The notes under the pieces: model-generated | The model's input: only the letters and a program-made list of their open reading frames with translations | Databases searched by the model: none | Told to the model about the DNA's origin: nothing | Program-made: the position numbers and the translations under genes | Part shown: piece by piece, positions 26,677 to 36,565 of the stretch | Position numbering within the stretch: the first letter of the stretch is position 1 | Layout: the number at the start of each line of letters is the position of its first letter | Assembly: GCA_020253445.1 (NCBI GenBank) | Contig: JADCBP010000001.1 | Location: 62,001-126,000, forward strand | DNA length: 64,000 bases | Reading direction: 5' to 3' | DNA from: Methylobacterium sp. | GTDB lineage: Bacteria > Pseudomonadota > Alphaproteobacteria > Rhizobiales > Beijerinckiaceae

Positions 26677-29600
26677 ATGGCCACGCAGAAGAAAAACCCC
26701 GACGCTTCCGATGCAGCCCTTTCGGCGATCGAGGATGCCTTGGGTCTCGGCGGCGACGATGCAACCGGAAAGCCCGAAACCCCGGCCGCGCCGCCGGAGC
26801 AATCCGGCGAGACTCTGCCGCGCCTGCCGCGCGTCGAGGATATCGAGTTCCTCGCCTCGGACCCGGCCGGGGCGCCCCTGCCGGGGCCGCGCCTCGACAT
26901 CAAGCCGCCCCAGCGCAAGGTGAAGCCGCCAGAGACGAAAGCGCCAGAACCCCGCATGGAACAACCGGCGATCCCGCCCCTTGAGGCGGCTACGCCAAGC
27001 ACGCTGGAACTGCTTCGCAACCCGACGATCATGCCGGCGAATGATGATCGTCGCGCCTCGGTTCAGGAACTGCTTGACCCGCTGCGGCAAGCCAGCCCGC
27101 GCACGCCCTATGGGCTGGCGGCGGCCTTTTCCGGCCTCTGGATCATCGCGGCCTGGCTGCTGCTCTCGAAGCGCGATGGTTTTTTCTATGCGGCCGATGG
27201 TGCCTTGCGCCCCGGCATTGAATTGCCGCTGGCGCTGGCAGGGATCGGCGTCATCCTGCCCATCCTGTTCGTCTTCGCGCTCGCGGCCCTGCATCGCCGC
27301 TCGCGCGACCTGCGCAACTCTGCCCGCGTGATGGCGGAAGTCGCCGCGCGCCTCGCCGAGCCGGAATCGGTCGGTGCCGATGCGGTCTTCACCCTGGGTC
27401 AGGCCGTGCGCCGCGAGGTTGCCTCGATCGGCGATGGCGTGGAACGTGCCCTTTCCCGCGCGACGGAACTCGAAAGCATCGTGCATGGCGAGGTGAGCGC
27501 GCTCGAACGCTCCTATGCCGACAATGAATACAAGATGCGCCAGCTCGTGGCCGAACTCGCCGCGGAGCGCGAAGCGATCATGGCCACGGCCGATCGCATC
27601 CGGAACACGATCGAAGCCGCACATCAAGGCTTCTCGGCCGATATCGGCAAGGCCGGCGACAGCATCGCCAAGGCGATAGACCAGGCTGGCGAGCGCGTGA
27701 CCTTCCTGATCGGCGGCAAGCAGGATGAACTCGTCACCACGCTGGATCGCTCCGCGCTGCATGCGGGCGAGATCATCCGCGCGCGGACGGGCGAATTGTC
27801 GGAACAGCTCTCCGGCGCCGCCGCCGACACGAACAGCGCACTTGAAGCCACGGCATCATCCGTCATCACCCAGCTCAACGCCGCGCGCGCCGCGCTGCTC
27901 GACGAGATCCAGCAGGTCACGAATGGCGCGACGGGCGGGCTCGACGAAGCGAGCCGGCTCCTGGTCTCACGCCTTTCCGAGCAGGCCGATCTCATCCAGC
28001 GCGAGATCATGGGCACGAGCCAGCGCGCGGCGGAGGCCATGCGCCTCTCGGGCGACGCGCTCACGACCGAGTGGGAAACCGTCACGGGCGCGGCCTCGCG
28101 CCACCTGGCGGAAATGAGCCAGAATGCGGCGCAATCCATCCGTGATACAAGCAGCAGCCTGACAGGCGAATGGGAGAATATCACGCGGTCGGCGGCCGAT
28201 CGCCTCGACGAAGTCAGCGAGAGTTCGGCCCGCCTCATTCGCGAAACCGGCGCGACGCTGAAGAGCGAGATCACCGAAACGGCCGAGGTGGTGAACGCCG
28301 CCTTCCAGACCAACAGCCGCGACATCATCGAGACGATCGGCAGCCGCGCGATCGAGATCAACGATACGATGCGCTCGGCAAGCCAGGATTTTATCACCTC
28401 GATGGAAAGCCGCGGCATCGACACCGCCAATCTCATCGAAGAGAAGGGCACCAGAGTGGTCGAGGCGCTCACGGTCCGTTCGGACGAACTGGCCGATCGC
28501 ATGATCGGCACGGCAAGCCGGATCGAGGAGACCCTTGGCACCACCTCGCGCGCCGTGACCGGCGTGCTCGAGGACGCCTCGCGTCGCATCGAGGGCTCGA
28601 TGAGCCAGGGTGCCCGCGACATGGAGGCCCTGCTCACCAACAATGCTCAGCGCCTCGCCGACACTTTTGGCACCAATGGGCTGCAGATCGAGACCACCCT
28701 GCAACGTTCCATCACGCGCATCGAGGAAACGCTGGTTCAGAATGCCCGCGCCTTCGAGAGCGCCCTGGAAGGCACGCGCGGCGGGCTTGAAGCCGCGCTC
28801 GTCGACCAGGGTTCCGCGCTGGTCGATCTGATCGCGAACCGCGTTGCCCAGGCCAACGAGGCCTTCGCGATCGCCGGTGAAAGCCTCGGCGCGCTCATCA
28901 CCGAGCGCACCCGCGAGGCGTCCTCGGGCCTCAAGACCGAGATCGACGATCTGGGTCTCGCCCTCGCCCGTCAGGCGACGGAAGCAACGGAGCGCCTCGC
29001 GAGCACCGGCCGCGACGTGCTTCAGGCCATGAACCAGCACGGCCAGAACGTGAACGAGGCACTCGCCGCCAATGCCTCGCGTCTCGCGGAAACGGTCACT
29101 GCGCGCACCGCCGGCCTTGGCGAAAGTCTTGAGGAATTCGAGAAGACCTTCATCTCGAAGGCCGACAAGCTCGAGCATACCATCGTGGCCCAGAGCGACG
29201 CGCTGGGCACCCGCATCGGAGAACGGACGCAGCAGGTGACGGCAAACATCGAAGCCCTGCTCTCGCGCGTCGAAAGCGGCGTGGATGAGCGGGCCAAGAC
29301 GCTGAGCGACATGGTGGCGCTGCGAACGCTGGAATTCGCCCGCGCCGTGCAGGAGACGGGCGGATCGCTGCTCGGCAATATCGAGCAGAATGTGCAGGTG
29401 TTCGGAGAGCGCATCGTCGCTCCGCTGGGCCGGCAGATCGCGGCGCTTGATCAGAAAGCCCAGGCCGCGAGCGAGATTCTTGGTCGCCGCACGCAGGAAG
29501 CCGGCGAGATCCTCGACCAGAAGACGCTTGCTGCGACTGAAGCCATTGTCAGCCGCCTCGACCAGAGCGCCGGTGCCATCCTGCTGCGTGCAGGCGAGGT

Positions 29601-31296
29601 GGAACGCAGCCTCACCTCGCTCTCGCGCGAAGTGGGCAGCGAACTGATGGGCCGCGCCGAGCAGATCTCCAACCTGATTGACGAGAAGGGCGGCCACTTC
29701 GTCTCGAGCTTCGAGCAGCATGGCCTCGCCATGGTGCGCGGCCTCGAAACAGCCTCGAGCAGAATTGCGGAACGTGTCACCGCCTCGCTCGCGGAACTCA
29801 ACGCGGCGATCGAAAGCGGTTCGGCGAAGTCGCTGCACAATCTGGTGGACGCCAATGACCGGCTGCGCGGCGAAGTGGCAGGCCTGCTCGACAAGCTGGG
29901 CGAGGCCAATCGCGTGCTCAACACCATTGTCGGCTCCACGGCGAAGGGGCTCTCCGAGGTTGAAGGCCGCCTGGGCGAGCGCGTGCGCGGATTGGAAACT
30001 ACCCTGGCGGCCATCCTCTCGGCGGCCAACCAGGGCTCGGATGCCCTTGCGGCCCGGGTCGAGGCGATCCGCTCCGCCTCCGGCGACCTGCTCTCGTCCA
30101 GCCAGAGCGCGGTCACGGCACTCGATGATCAGACAAGCGCGATGCGGTCGCTGTCGGGCGAATTGTCCTCGAGCCAGTCGAGCCTTGCCAACCTGCTCGG
30201 CGAACGCCAACAGGCGCTGGAGAGCCTTGTCGGCACCCTCAATTCACGGATCGAGGACGTGGATTCGATGCTCCGCTCCTTCACGAGCCTCGTGGAAGAC
30301 CAGCTCTCCACCGCCGAATTGCGGGCGCGCGAGGCATCCAGCCTCGTGCACCAGAGCGCCGAGACGGCGGCGCAGGCCATCGGCTCGCAATATGAACGCA
30401 TTCGGCTCGAAACCGGCAAGGAACGCGAGCGCACCGCCGCGGCGCTGCGCCAGGCCTATGATCAGGCCAATACCGAAATGAACGCGCTGCTGCAAAATGG
30501 CGTGCAGGGCTTCCTGGCGACGGCCGGCGACCTGCGCCAGGCCACGCGCGACATCCTCGCGGATCTCGAGGCCACGCGCGCTGCACTGGCGACGGGCGGC
30601 CTCGAAATCCCCCGCGAGGCGCGCGAAGCGAGCCAGAACCTGAAGCGCGTGGTGGGGGACCAGCTGCGTGCCCTCTCGGAACTCAACGAGATTGTCTCCC
30701 GTTCAGGCCCCGCGCTGGACGTGAGCGAAGCGCGTCGCATGGAGCCGGAGCCGCCGCGCGCCCCGGCCCGCCCGCCCTTCGAGCCCGCGCCGCGCCCGGC
30801 AAACCCGCCGCCGCGCGCGCCCTCTCCAGCCCCACGGGGGGCATCGGGTGGCGGGTCGTGGCTTTCGGGCCTGCTGGAACGCGCCTCGGATGAGGAGCCC
30901 ACACCCACGCCCCCGTCGCGGGTGGCGCGCCCCACCGAAGCCGGTTCGGCCCGTCGGATCGAATCGCTTGACAGCCTGTCGGTCGATATCACCCGGATGA
31001 TCGACCATGCGGCCGCCATCGAGCTGTGGGATCGCTATCGCCGCGGCGAGCGCAATGTCTTCACCCGCAAGCTCTATACGCTGCAGGGGCAGGAGACTTA
31101 TGACGACATCCGCCGTCGCTATCGCCGAGATGCCGAGTTCAAGCGGACGGTCGATACCTATGTCGACCAGTTCGAGCGCCTGCTCGCGGAGGTCGCGGGC
31201 GACGACCGGGAATCGCTGGTTGCCCGGACCTATCTCACCTCGGATACCGGCAAGGTCTACACCATGCTCGCCCATGCTGCAGGCCGCTTCGACTGA
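26677..31296 (+). CDS. Giant membrane-anchored coiled-coil protein, GPR/RgsE-like polar growth factor
   Basis: A 1539-residue protein. Residues 1-140 are Pro-rich and disordered. Two transmembrane helices lie at about 146-163 and 182-205. Residues 210-1340 are an almost unbroken helical, apolipoprotein-like region of repeating Ala/Glu/Arg/Thr heptads. A Pro-rich linker (about 1360-1420) leads to a compact conserved C-terminal domain with MIDHAAAIELWDRYRRGERN, LYTLQGQETYDDIRRRYRRD and YLTSDTGKVYTMLAHA. This layout matches the growth pole ring protein of Agrobacterium and RgsE of Sinorhizobium (about 2100 residues), which organise unipolar growth. The shorter rod explains the size difference. 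AAGGTGGG precedes the ATG at 26677; an ATG nine codons earlier is possible. A terminator follows. Confidence 0.75.
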   Translation: MATQKKNPDASDAALSAIEDALGLGGDDATGKPETPAAPPEQSGETLPRLPRVEDIEFLASDPAGAPLPGPRLDIKPPQRKVKPPETKAPEPRMEQPAIPPLEAATPSTLELLRNPTIMPANDDRRASVQELLDPLRQASPRTPYGLAAAFSGLWIIAAWLLLSKRDGFFYAADGALRPGIELPLALAGIGVILPILFVFALAALHRRSRDLRNSARVMAEVAARLAEPESVGADAVFTLGQAVRREVASIGDGVERALSRATELESIVHGEVSALERSYADNEYKMRQLVAELAAEREAIMATADRIRNTIEAAHQGFSADIGKAGDSIAKAIDQAGERVTFLIGGKQDELVTTLDRSALHAGEIIRARTGELSEQLSGAAADTNSALEATASSVITQLNAARAALLDEIQQVTNGATGGLDEASRLLVSRLSEQADLIQREIMGTSQRAAEAMRLSGDALTTEWETVTGAASRHLAEMSQNAAQSIRDTSSSLTGEWENITRSAADRLDEVSESSARLIRETGATLKSEITETAEVVNAAFQTNSRDIIETIGSRAIEINDTMRSASQDFITSMESRGIDTANLIEEKGTRVVEALTVRSDELADRMIGTASRIEETLGTTSRAVTGVLEDASRRIEGSMSQGARDMEALLTNNAQRLADTFGTNGLQIETTLQRSITRIEETLVQNARAFESALEGTRGGLEAALVDQGSALVDLIANRVAQANEAFAIAGESLGALITERTREASSGLKTEIDDLGLALARQATEATERLASTGRDVLQAMNQHGQNVNEALAANASRLAETVTARTAGLGESLEEFEKTFISKADKLEHTIVAQSDALGTRIGERTQQVTANIEALLSRVESGVDERAKTLSDMVALRTLEFARAVQETGGSLLGNIEQNVQVFGERIVAPLGRQIAALDQKAQAASEILGRRTQEAGEILDQKTLAATEAIVSRLDQSAGAILLRAGEVERSLTSLSREVGSELMGRAEQISNLIDEKGGHFVSSFEQHGLAMVRGLETASSRIAERVTASLAELNAAIESGSAKSLHNLVDANDRLRGEVAGLLDKLGEANRVLNTIVGSTAKGLSEVEGRLGERVRGLETTLAAILSAANQGSDALAARVEAIRSASGDLLSSSQSAVTALDDQTSAMRSLSGELSSSQSSLANLLGERQQALESLVGTLNSRIEDVDSMLRSFTSLVEDQLSTAELRAREASSLVHQSAETAAQAIGSQYERIRLETGKERERTAAALRQAYDQANTEMNALLQNGVQGFLATAGDLRQATRDILADLEATRAALATGGLEIPREAREASQNLKRVVGDQLRALSELNEIVSRSGPALDVSEARRMEPEPPRAPARPPFEPAPRPANPPPRAPSPAPRGASGGGSWLSGLLERASDEEPTPTPPSRVARPTEAGSARRIESLDSLSVDITRMIDHAAAIELWDRYRRGERNVFTRKLYTLQGQETYDDIRRRYRRDAEFKRTVDTYVDQFERLLAEVAGDDRESLVARTYLTSDTGKVYTMLAHAAGRFD

Positions 31297-31324
31297 GCGG
31301 TCGCGACAAGCCCGGTAAAGCGCG

Positions 31325-31349
31325 AAGGCGGCCCACAGGCCGCCTTTTT
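31325..31349 (+). terminator. Rho-independent terminator after giant coiled-coil gene
   Basis: Perfect 9-bp arms AAGGCGGCC and GGCCGCCTT with a CACA loop and five T. It lies between convergent genes and acts mainly on the + strand. Confidence 0.92.
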
Positions 31350-31360
31350 CGTGCAAGAAT

Positions 31361-31996
31361 TCAGATTCGCGCGGAGGTCCAGCCCACAATATCGCGCAGC
31401 AGCTCCTGCATCGCGAGATCAAGCGCGGCGGCCGCAACCGGTCCACTGGTACCATCCGCCGGAACCGAGCGCTTGAAGATGTTGCCGGCCAGGATGCGGC
31501 CGGTATTGTCCTGCACGATCTTCACGCTCATCTCGATCACGGCCTCGCCGGTGGCTTCATCGATTCCGAAGCGGCGGATTTCCGAATTGAGCTGCGCCAC
31601 AGGCAACAGGCGATCGCCCGGACGGCCGATCGTGGTGAGCCGATTGGCATTCTCGAAGGTCTGGATCAGGCGCACCTGCACGAGCCTCGGCAGGCGATCC
31701 GACCATTGGGCATCGCCCAGATAGGCAAGCCCGCCGCCGCGCGTCATGACGGTGAGGCGGTTGGTGTCGATCGCCGCGAGCGCGGAAGGCTCGGCCACCA
31801 CGACCAGCCCCCGGCCCGGACGAGCGCTCAGGTTGTCGCGAGGAGCCGCGAGATCAAAGGTCGGCGGTGGCGCAGAACCCGCACAACCCGCCAGAAACCC
31901 TGCAACCAGCAACGCCACAAGGCGCGACGCTCCTGCAGCCTTGCGCCCGCGCGCCTGCCGATTCACCCACAGCCCCTGCCCGCTCGAATCGCTCAC
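31361..31996 (-). CDS. ABC-type transport auxiliary lipoprotein (PqiC-like)
   Basis: A 211-residue lipoprotein of the ABC_trans_aux family. A basic N-terminus and hydrophobic stretch end in a lipobox, LVAGFLAGC, with the lipidated cysteine near residue 38. The mature part has VVAEPSALAAIDTNRLTV, and DAQWSDRLPRLVQVRLIQTF as the family core. It is the last gene of the mla-like operon and probably the periplasmic or outer-membrane part of the lipid transport system. Twelve bases separate it from the mlaD-like gene. Confidence 0.85.
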   Translation of the reverse strand: MSDSSGQGLWVNRQARGRKAAGASRLVALLVAGFLAGCAGSAPPPTFDLAAPRDNLSARPGRGLVVVAEPSALAAIDTNRLTVMTRGGGLAYLGDAQWSDRLPRLVQVRLIQTFENANRLTTIGRPGDRLLPVAQLNSEIRRFGIDEATGEAVIEMSVKIVQDNTGRILAGNIFKRSVPADGTSGPVAAAALDLAMQELLRDIVGWTSARI

Positions 31997-32008
31997 GCGC
32001 CCTCGCCC

Positions 32009-33331
32009 CTACCGACGGTATTCGGGGATATTGGATTGCCCGCCGAAGAGCAATTGCGAAGGATTGCGCTCAAGCGACCGCGCTGCGCGCGAGAGATCGT
32101 TCACGGCCCTCCGGGTATCCGCCGCCAGCGCCTCGAAATCGCGCAGCCCAGGCCCGGTGAAGCGCGACAGACCGTTCGAAAGCTCGCGTGTGCGGACATC
32201 CAGATTGCCGGCGAGCGTCTGGATGGATTTGGCGGCATCGGTCAGTTCCTTGATCAGGCCCGCCGTCGCACCATCCTGCCCGCCGCCGAAGAAGCTTTCA
32301 GCCCCGGCCATCACATTGTCGAGCCGGTCGATCGCACGGGTCACCGTGTCGGTCCTGGCCGTGATGTCGCGGATCATACGATCGACATCCGCCGCATTGC
32401 GCCCCAGGGCGGACGCAAATTTCTCGGCGCCCTCCAGCGTGCGGTTGATTTTCTCGGGGTCGATGCCGCGCATGAGCCGCCCCGCTTCCTCCAGCGCTGA
32501 ATCGAGCTTCGTGGCGCTGCCCTGAAGCTGGCGGGCCAGCTGACCGGCATCGGTCAGCATCACCGCCACCGCATTGCGGTTCTGGGCCAGCGTATCGGTG
32601 AACTCGGTCACGTTGCGGACCGCCTGATTGATGCTTCTGGCATCGATACCGCGGGTCAGCGTTTCCGCCTCGTCCACGAAGCGCTCGATGCGCCCCGCGA
32701 GCGAACCGATCTTCTGGCTCATCTCGCCGACATTGGCGAGGAACGCTCCCACGCCCGAGGCATTCTTGCCGAGTTCATTCGAGAAGGCCTCGATGTTCCG
32801 CAAGGTGGCGATCACCGATCCCTCGCCCTGCGCCATGATCGAATCAGCGCGCGTCAGCACCGAATCAAGCCTGCCCGAAAGGCGCTGGATGGTCTCCAGA
32901 ATATCCTGGTAATCGGAGCGGTCGGCGAAGATGGTCGGCGGCACACCCGCATCGAGCGAAACGAGATCGGGCATGTTCCCGGCCCCGCCCGTGAGCTGGA
33001 TGTTGGCGACACCGGTCAGACCCTGGGTTTCCAGCCGGGCCCTGGTGTCGGTCTTGATGGGCGTCGTGGGGTTGACGGCGATCTGCGCGACCACGCGGCT
33101 CGGATCGGCGGGGAAGATGCTCACGGCCGTCACCTCGCCGACCCGCAAGCCATTGAAACGAACAGCGGAACCGGCGGAAAGCCCCGAAACGGAGCCCACG
33201 AATACAACACGATAGACCTTGCGATCGGAATTCTCGGCGGCGCGGGTGAACCAGAAGACGAAGCCGAAAATTCCGGCCAGCACCGCCAGGGTGAAGAGAC
33301 CCACGATCGCGTAATTGGCCTTGTTCTCCAT
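32009..33331 (-). CDS. MlaD/MCE-domain lipid-binding protein
   Basis: A 440-residue periplasmic protein anchored by an N-terminal helix (residues 7-27). The MCE domain follows (about 40-118), with VYRVVFVGSVSGLSAGSAVR and FNGLRVGEV. A long helical stretch of about 300 residues, rich in repeated polar heptads, makes it much longer than E. coli MlaD (183). Such tails form a tunnel or a needle to the outer membrane, as in PqiB/YebT relatives. The ATG at 33331 starts MENKANYAIVGLFTLA as the family does. It lies between the ATPase and lipoprotein genes in the operon. Confidence 0.88.
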   Translation of the reverse strand: MENKANYAIVGLFTLAVLAGIFGFVFWFTRAAENSDRKVYRVVFVGSVSGLSAGSAVRFNGLRVGEVTAVSIFPADPSRVVAQIAVNPTTPIKTDTRARLETQGLTGVANIQLTGGAGNMPDLVSLDAGVPPTIFADRSDYQDILETIQRLSGRLDSVLTRADSIMAQGEGSVIATLRNIEAFSNELGKNASGVGAFLANVGEMSQKIGSLAGRIERFVDEAETLTRGIDARSINQAVRNVTEFTDTLAQNRNAVAVMLTDAGQLARQLQGSATKLDSALEEAGRLMRGIDPEKINRTLEGAEKFASALGRNAADVDRMIRDITARTDTVTRAIDRLDNVMAGAESFFGGGQDGATAGLIKELTDAAKSIQTLAGNLDVRTRELSNGLSRFTGPGLRDFEALAADTRRAVNDLSRAARSLERNPSQLLFGGQSNIPEYRR

Positions 33332-33348
33332 GAGAATCGAACCTTCCG

Positions 33349-34161
33349 TTACGCCGGCTTGCCGTGGACATGGCTCGCGCGGGCGCGCGGACCGTTGAAA
33401 TAGGCCTGCAGCCAGGGATGCGGCTCGGCCTTCAATTGCTCGAGCGGACCTTGCGACAGAACGCGCCCCTCGCCAAGCGCCGCGATGCGATCGCAAATTC
33501 CGGCCAGACTGTCGAGATCATGCGTCACCATGAAGACGGTGAGCCCGAGCGTGTTCCGCAAGGTGGCGATGAGTTCGTCGAAATCGCCCGCGCCGATGGG
33601 ATCGAGCCCGGATGTGGGCTCGTCGAGGAATACGATCTCGGGGTCCAGCGCCAATGCGCGGGCCAAAGCCGCACGCTTGATCATGCCACCAGAGAGTTCG
33701 GAGGGCATGCGGTTCGCAGCCTCCGGCTTCAGCCCCACGAGCTGGAGCTTCAGCATCGCCATCTCTTCCAGCAGCGGCGGAGAGAGGTCGAGATATTCCC
33801 GCATCGGAAACTGGATGTTCTGCTTCACGGTCAGCGAGGAGAACAGCGCCCCGTGCTGGAAAAGAATGCCCCAGCGGCGCTCGATGAACCGGCGGCGCTG
33901 TGCGCTCACGCGGTCCATGTCATGCCCGAAGACGCGCACCAGGCCGCGCCTCTTGCGGATGAGGCCGATAATGGTGCGCATCAGCACGGATTTGCCGGAG
34001 CCGGACGCACCCACCACACCGAGAATCTCGCCCCGTTGCACATCAAGAGACAGACCGTCGATCACGAGGCGCTCGCCGAAGCCCACCGCCAGATCCTCGA
34101 CCGAAATCACGGTTTCGCCCCGGGCGTGCGATTCGGGAGGGGTGCGATCCATCTGGTCCAT
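33349..34161 (-). CDS. Lipid ABC transporter ATPase MlaF-like
   Basis: A 270-residue ABC ATPase. Walker A is GASGSGKS, and the signature is LSGGMIKRAALARAL, the variant with M-x-K-R typical of MlaF. Walker B is IVFLDEPTSGLDP, and the switch histidine is in MVTHDLDSL. It powers lipid movement between the membranes with the adjoining permease and MCE protein. Its ATG lies 1 base after the permease stop, showing tight coupling. A second ATG three codons in is possible. Confidence 0.92.
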   Translation of the reverse strand: MDQMDRTPPESHARGETVISVEDLAVGFGERLVIDGLSLDVQRGEILGVVGASGSGKSVLMRTIIGLIRKRRGLVRVFGHDMDRVSAQRRRFIERRWGILFQHGALFSSLTVKQNIQFPMREYLDLSPPLLEEMAMLKLQLVGLKPEAANRMPSELSGGMIKRAALARALALDPEIVFLDEPTSGLDPIGAGDFDELIATLRNTLGLTVFMVTHDLDSLAGICDRIAALGEGRVLSQGPLEQLKAEPHPWLQAYFNGPRARASHVHGKPA

Positions 34162-34162
34162 G

Positions 34163-35293
34163 TCAGTAGCGGATCGACGCAAAGAACATGGCAAAAAGGC
34201 CATCCACCACAATCACCACGAAGATGGACTTCACGACCGAGGCGGTTGTGTGGCTGCCGAGCGATTCCGCGCTGCCCCGCACGGCAAACCCCTCGATGCA
34301 GGCGATGACACCGATCACCAGAGCCATGAACGGCGCCTTGTACATGCCGACCATGAAGGTGTTCATGCCGATGATGTTCTGCACGCGGGCGAAGAAGATC
34401 TCCATGCTGATGCCGCCATAGATGTCCGCCACCAGCGCGGCACCCGCGATCGCGGACATGGAGGAGACGAAGGTGAGCAACGGCAAGCCGATGAGCAGCG
34501 CGAGGATGCGCGGCAGCACCAGCACCTCCACCGGGTCAAGACCCATGGTCTGGAGCGCATCCACCTCCTCGCGCATCTTCATCGAGCCCAGTTCGGCCGT
34601 GAAAGCCGAGCCGGAGCGGCCCGCGACCATGATGGAGGTGAGCAGCACCGCCAGTTCGCGCAGGACAAGCACGCCCACAAGATCGGCCACGAAGTGCGGC
34701 TGCCCGAAACGCTGGAGCTGGAAAATGCTCTGCTGCGCGATGATCGCCCCCACGAGGAAGGAAATCAATGCGATGATCGGCACGCCGCGCAACGCCACCC
34801 GCTCAAGCTGGGTAATCACCGCGGCGGGTCGCAGCTTGGCCCGACCGATGACCAGCCGACCCAAAGCCGCGATCACCGAGCCGAAGAACGTGACCCCTTT
34901 CGAGACATCCTTGCCGGCATCGACCACCGCCTCGCCGACATCGACGAGCAACGGATAGGCTCCCGTTGCCCTGGGCGGGCCTGCCGGCGGCATCTGGGCC
35001 TGCGCCACCTCTTCGACGAGATGCGTCTGGTCGCGCTTCAGCCCGGCAAGACTGACCTCACCACGTTCAGACAGGGCCAGCCGGGCACGGTGGATGAGCC
35101 AGGCCCCCAGGGTGTCGAGCGCGACAATGCCCGCGCAATCGATGCGGAACGGCGCGGCGAAGCTTCCCTGTTTCAGGGCTGTTTCGAGGGTGGTCTCGAG
35201 ATCGGAGGCATGATCCGCCGTCCATGCACCGGAGAGCTGCAGGACCCCGCTTCCCCGCGCTGCATCTCCCCAGATCGCGGAAGGCCGCGCCAT
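34163..35293 (-). CDS. MlaE-family lipid permease with N-terminal STAS-like domain
   Basis: A 376-residue protein. Residues 1-105 form a STAS-like domain (LQLSGAWTADHASDLE, then FRIDCAGIVALDTLGAWLI), a fusion common in alphaproteobacteria where E. coli uses the separate MlaB. The MlaE permease follows (about 125-376) with several hydrophobic segments and the family motif VAGRSGSAFTAELGSMKM. It is the first gene of a four-gene operon (permease, ATPase, MCE protein, lipoprotein) for phospholipid transport across the envelope. The ATG at 35293 is chosen because the domain begins there. Confidence 0.9.
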   Translation of the reverse strand: MARPSAIWGDAARGSGVLQLSGAWTADHASDLETTLETALKQGSFAAPFRIDCAGIVALDTLGAWLIHRARLALSERGEVSLAGLKRDQTHLVEEVAQAQMPPAGPPRATGAYPLLVDVGEAVVDAGKDVSKGVTFFGSVIAALGRLVIGRAKLRPAAVITQLERVALRGVPIIALISFLVGAIIAQQSIFQLQRFGQPHFVADLVGVLVLRELAVLLTSIMVAGRSGSAFTAELGSMKMREEVDALQTMGLDPVEVLVLPRILALLIGLPLLTFVSSMSAIAGAALVADIYGGISMEIFFARVQNIIGMNTFMVGMYKAPFMALVIGVIACIEGFAVRGSAESLGSHTTASVVKSIFVVIVVDGLFAMFFASIRY

Positions 35294-35477
35294 GCCAGTT
35301 CCCGAACCTCTTCCGTGCCGGAAAGGAGCGGAATCAAGCCGCTCGCCCCGGATTCTCTCGTAACATCGCCGGAAAGCTGGCGGCAAGCCGCTTTCGGAAA
35401 GCAATCGTTAACCTTTGCCGAGTCAGGTTGTTCCAAACCAGAATCGATCTTTTCCCGGGAAGAGCGGCTCCTCGAAC

Positions 35478-36461
35478 ATGACGTCGTTGATCAAACCGCC
35501 GACGTATGATGACGCGGCCTACGAGCAGATCGCCGCAGCCGTGATGGAAACGGAACGCGGGCGCTGGTTCCTGGCGGAATACGCCAGGCGCAACCGCCAG
35601 GCGGACACCGAAACGCTGCTGGATGCGATCAACAAGCTGTCGCGTTCGCTCAACACCCGTCCTGTGCTCATCGGCCCGGATGTCCTGCATCGGCAGATCC
35701 TCGACATGGCGCGCGCCATCCTGCGGGCCGAGAAGGAAATCCGGGCGATGCATGCACGCGACGGCCGCGGCATCCAGTTTGCCGCTGCTTCCGAAACGCT
35801 CGATTCCGTGGTGGAAACCACGGAAAAGGCCACCTCCGCCATCCTCTCCACCGCCGAGCGGGTGCAGGAGCAGGCCTGGACCCTGCGCGAATTGGGCGTC
35901 GACCCGGCGGTGTGCGATGAACTCGATCGTTCCGCGACCGAGATCTACACCGCCTGCGGCTTCCAGGATCTCACGGCCCAGCGCATCGCCAAGGCCGTGG
36001 AAACCCTGAAATTCCTCGATGCGCGCATCCGCTCGCTGGTTGAGGCCGCCGGCCTGGCCGACGAAATCACCGAGGAAATCGAGGATATCGACGCGACCAT
36101 CGCCATGGAGATGGAGACGGCGCGCACAGAGCCCGACATCTGGATGAGCGAAGCGAACCAGGCGGAGATCGACGAAACCTTCGATTTCTTCGTCCCGGCC
36201 GAACGTGCCGAACCAACCATGGTCGGCGCCGAACTGCTCGAAATGGACGACATCACGCCCAGGAACGAGACGCCGGCCAGGGCTGCGCTCGAACCGGCTC
36301 CGGAAGCCCGTCCTGCCCCGCCAGCCAATGAAGATGAGGCGCTGTTCGAAGGAATGGCGGATATTCTCGCCGAACCCGAAGAGCCGCCGCCGACAGAACC
36401 CTCCCCGCTGGAGAGCCTCGACGACCTCTCGGCCCGCGACCGGCTCCGCGCCCTCCGCTGA
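35478..36461 (+). CDS. CheZ-like protein phosphatase
   Basis: A 327-residue helical protein with a long acidic, proline-rich tail (about 215-327). The core carries ACGFQDLTAQRIAKAVETL near residue 160, closely matching the CheZ motif QDFQDLTGQ whose aspartate and glutamine dephosphorylate CheY-P. It also has a C-terminal RDRLRALR peptide resembling the CheZ tail. No che genes adjoin it. A role in chemotaxis or in control of another receiver is inferred. The ATG at 35478 is preferred; upstream in-frame codons lack support. Confidence 0.7.
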   Translation: MTSLIKPPTYDDAAYEQIAAAVMETERGRWFLAEYARRNRQADTETLLDAINKLSRSLNTRPVLIGPDVLHRQILDMARAILRAEKEIRAMHARDGRGIQFAAASETLDSVVETTEKATSAILSTAERVQEQAWTLRELGVDPAVCDELDRSATEIYTACGFQDLTAQRIAKAVETLKFLDARIRSLVEAAGLADEITEEIEDIDATIAMEMETARTEPDIWMSEANQAEIDETFDFFVPAERAEPTMVGAELLEMDDITPRNETPARAALEPAPEARPAPPANEDEALFEGMADILAEPEEPPPTEPSPLESLDDLSARDRLRALR

Positions 36462-36565
36462 GCGGTCCGGCCCGGCATCGCTGTCGCCCAGGCACGCTTC
36501 ACGGGTTGTGAAAGCTGCCGGCACTCCTTAAGCTTCACGTCTCGCGCTTTCGGAATCCGCTTCTC

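Noticed and set aside
27967-30210. 747-codon open frame opposite the giant coiled-coil gene
   Set aside because: The repetitive rod sequence produces a long antisense frame; no recognisable domain and no start signals.
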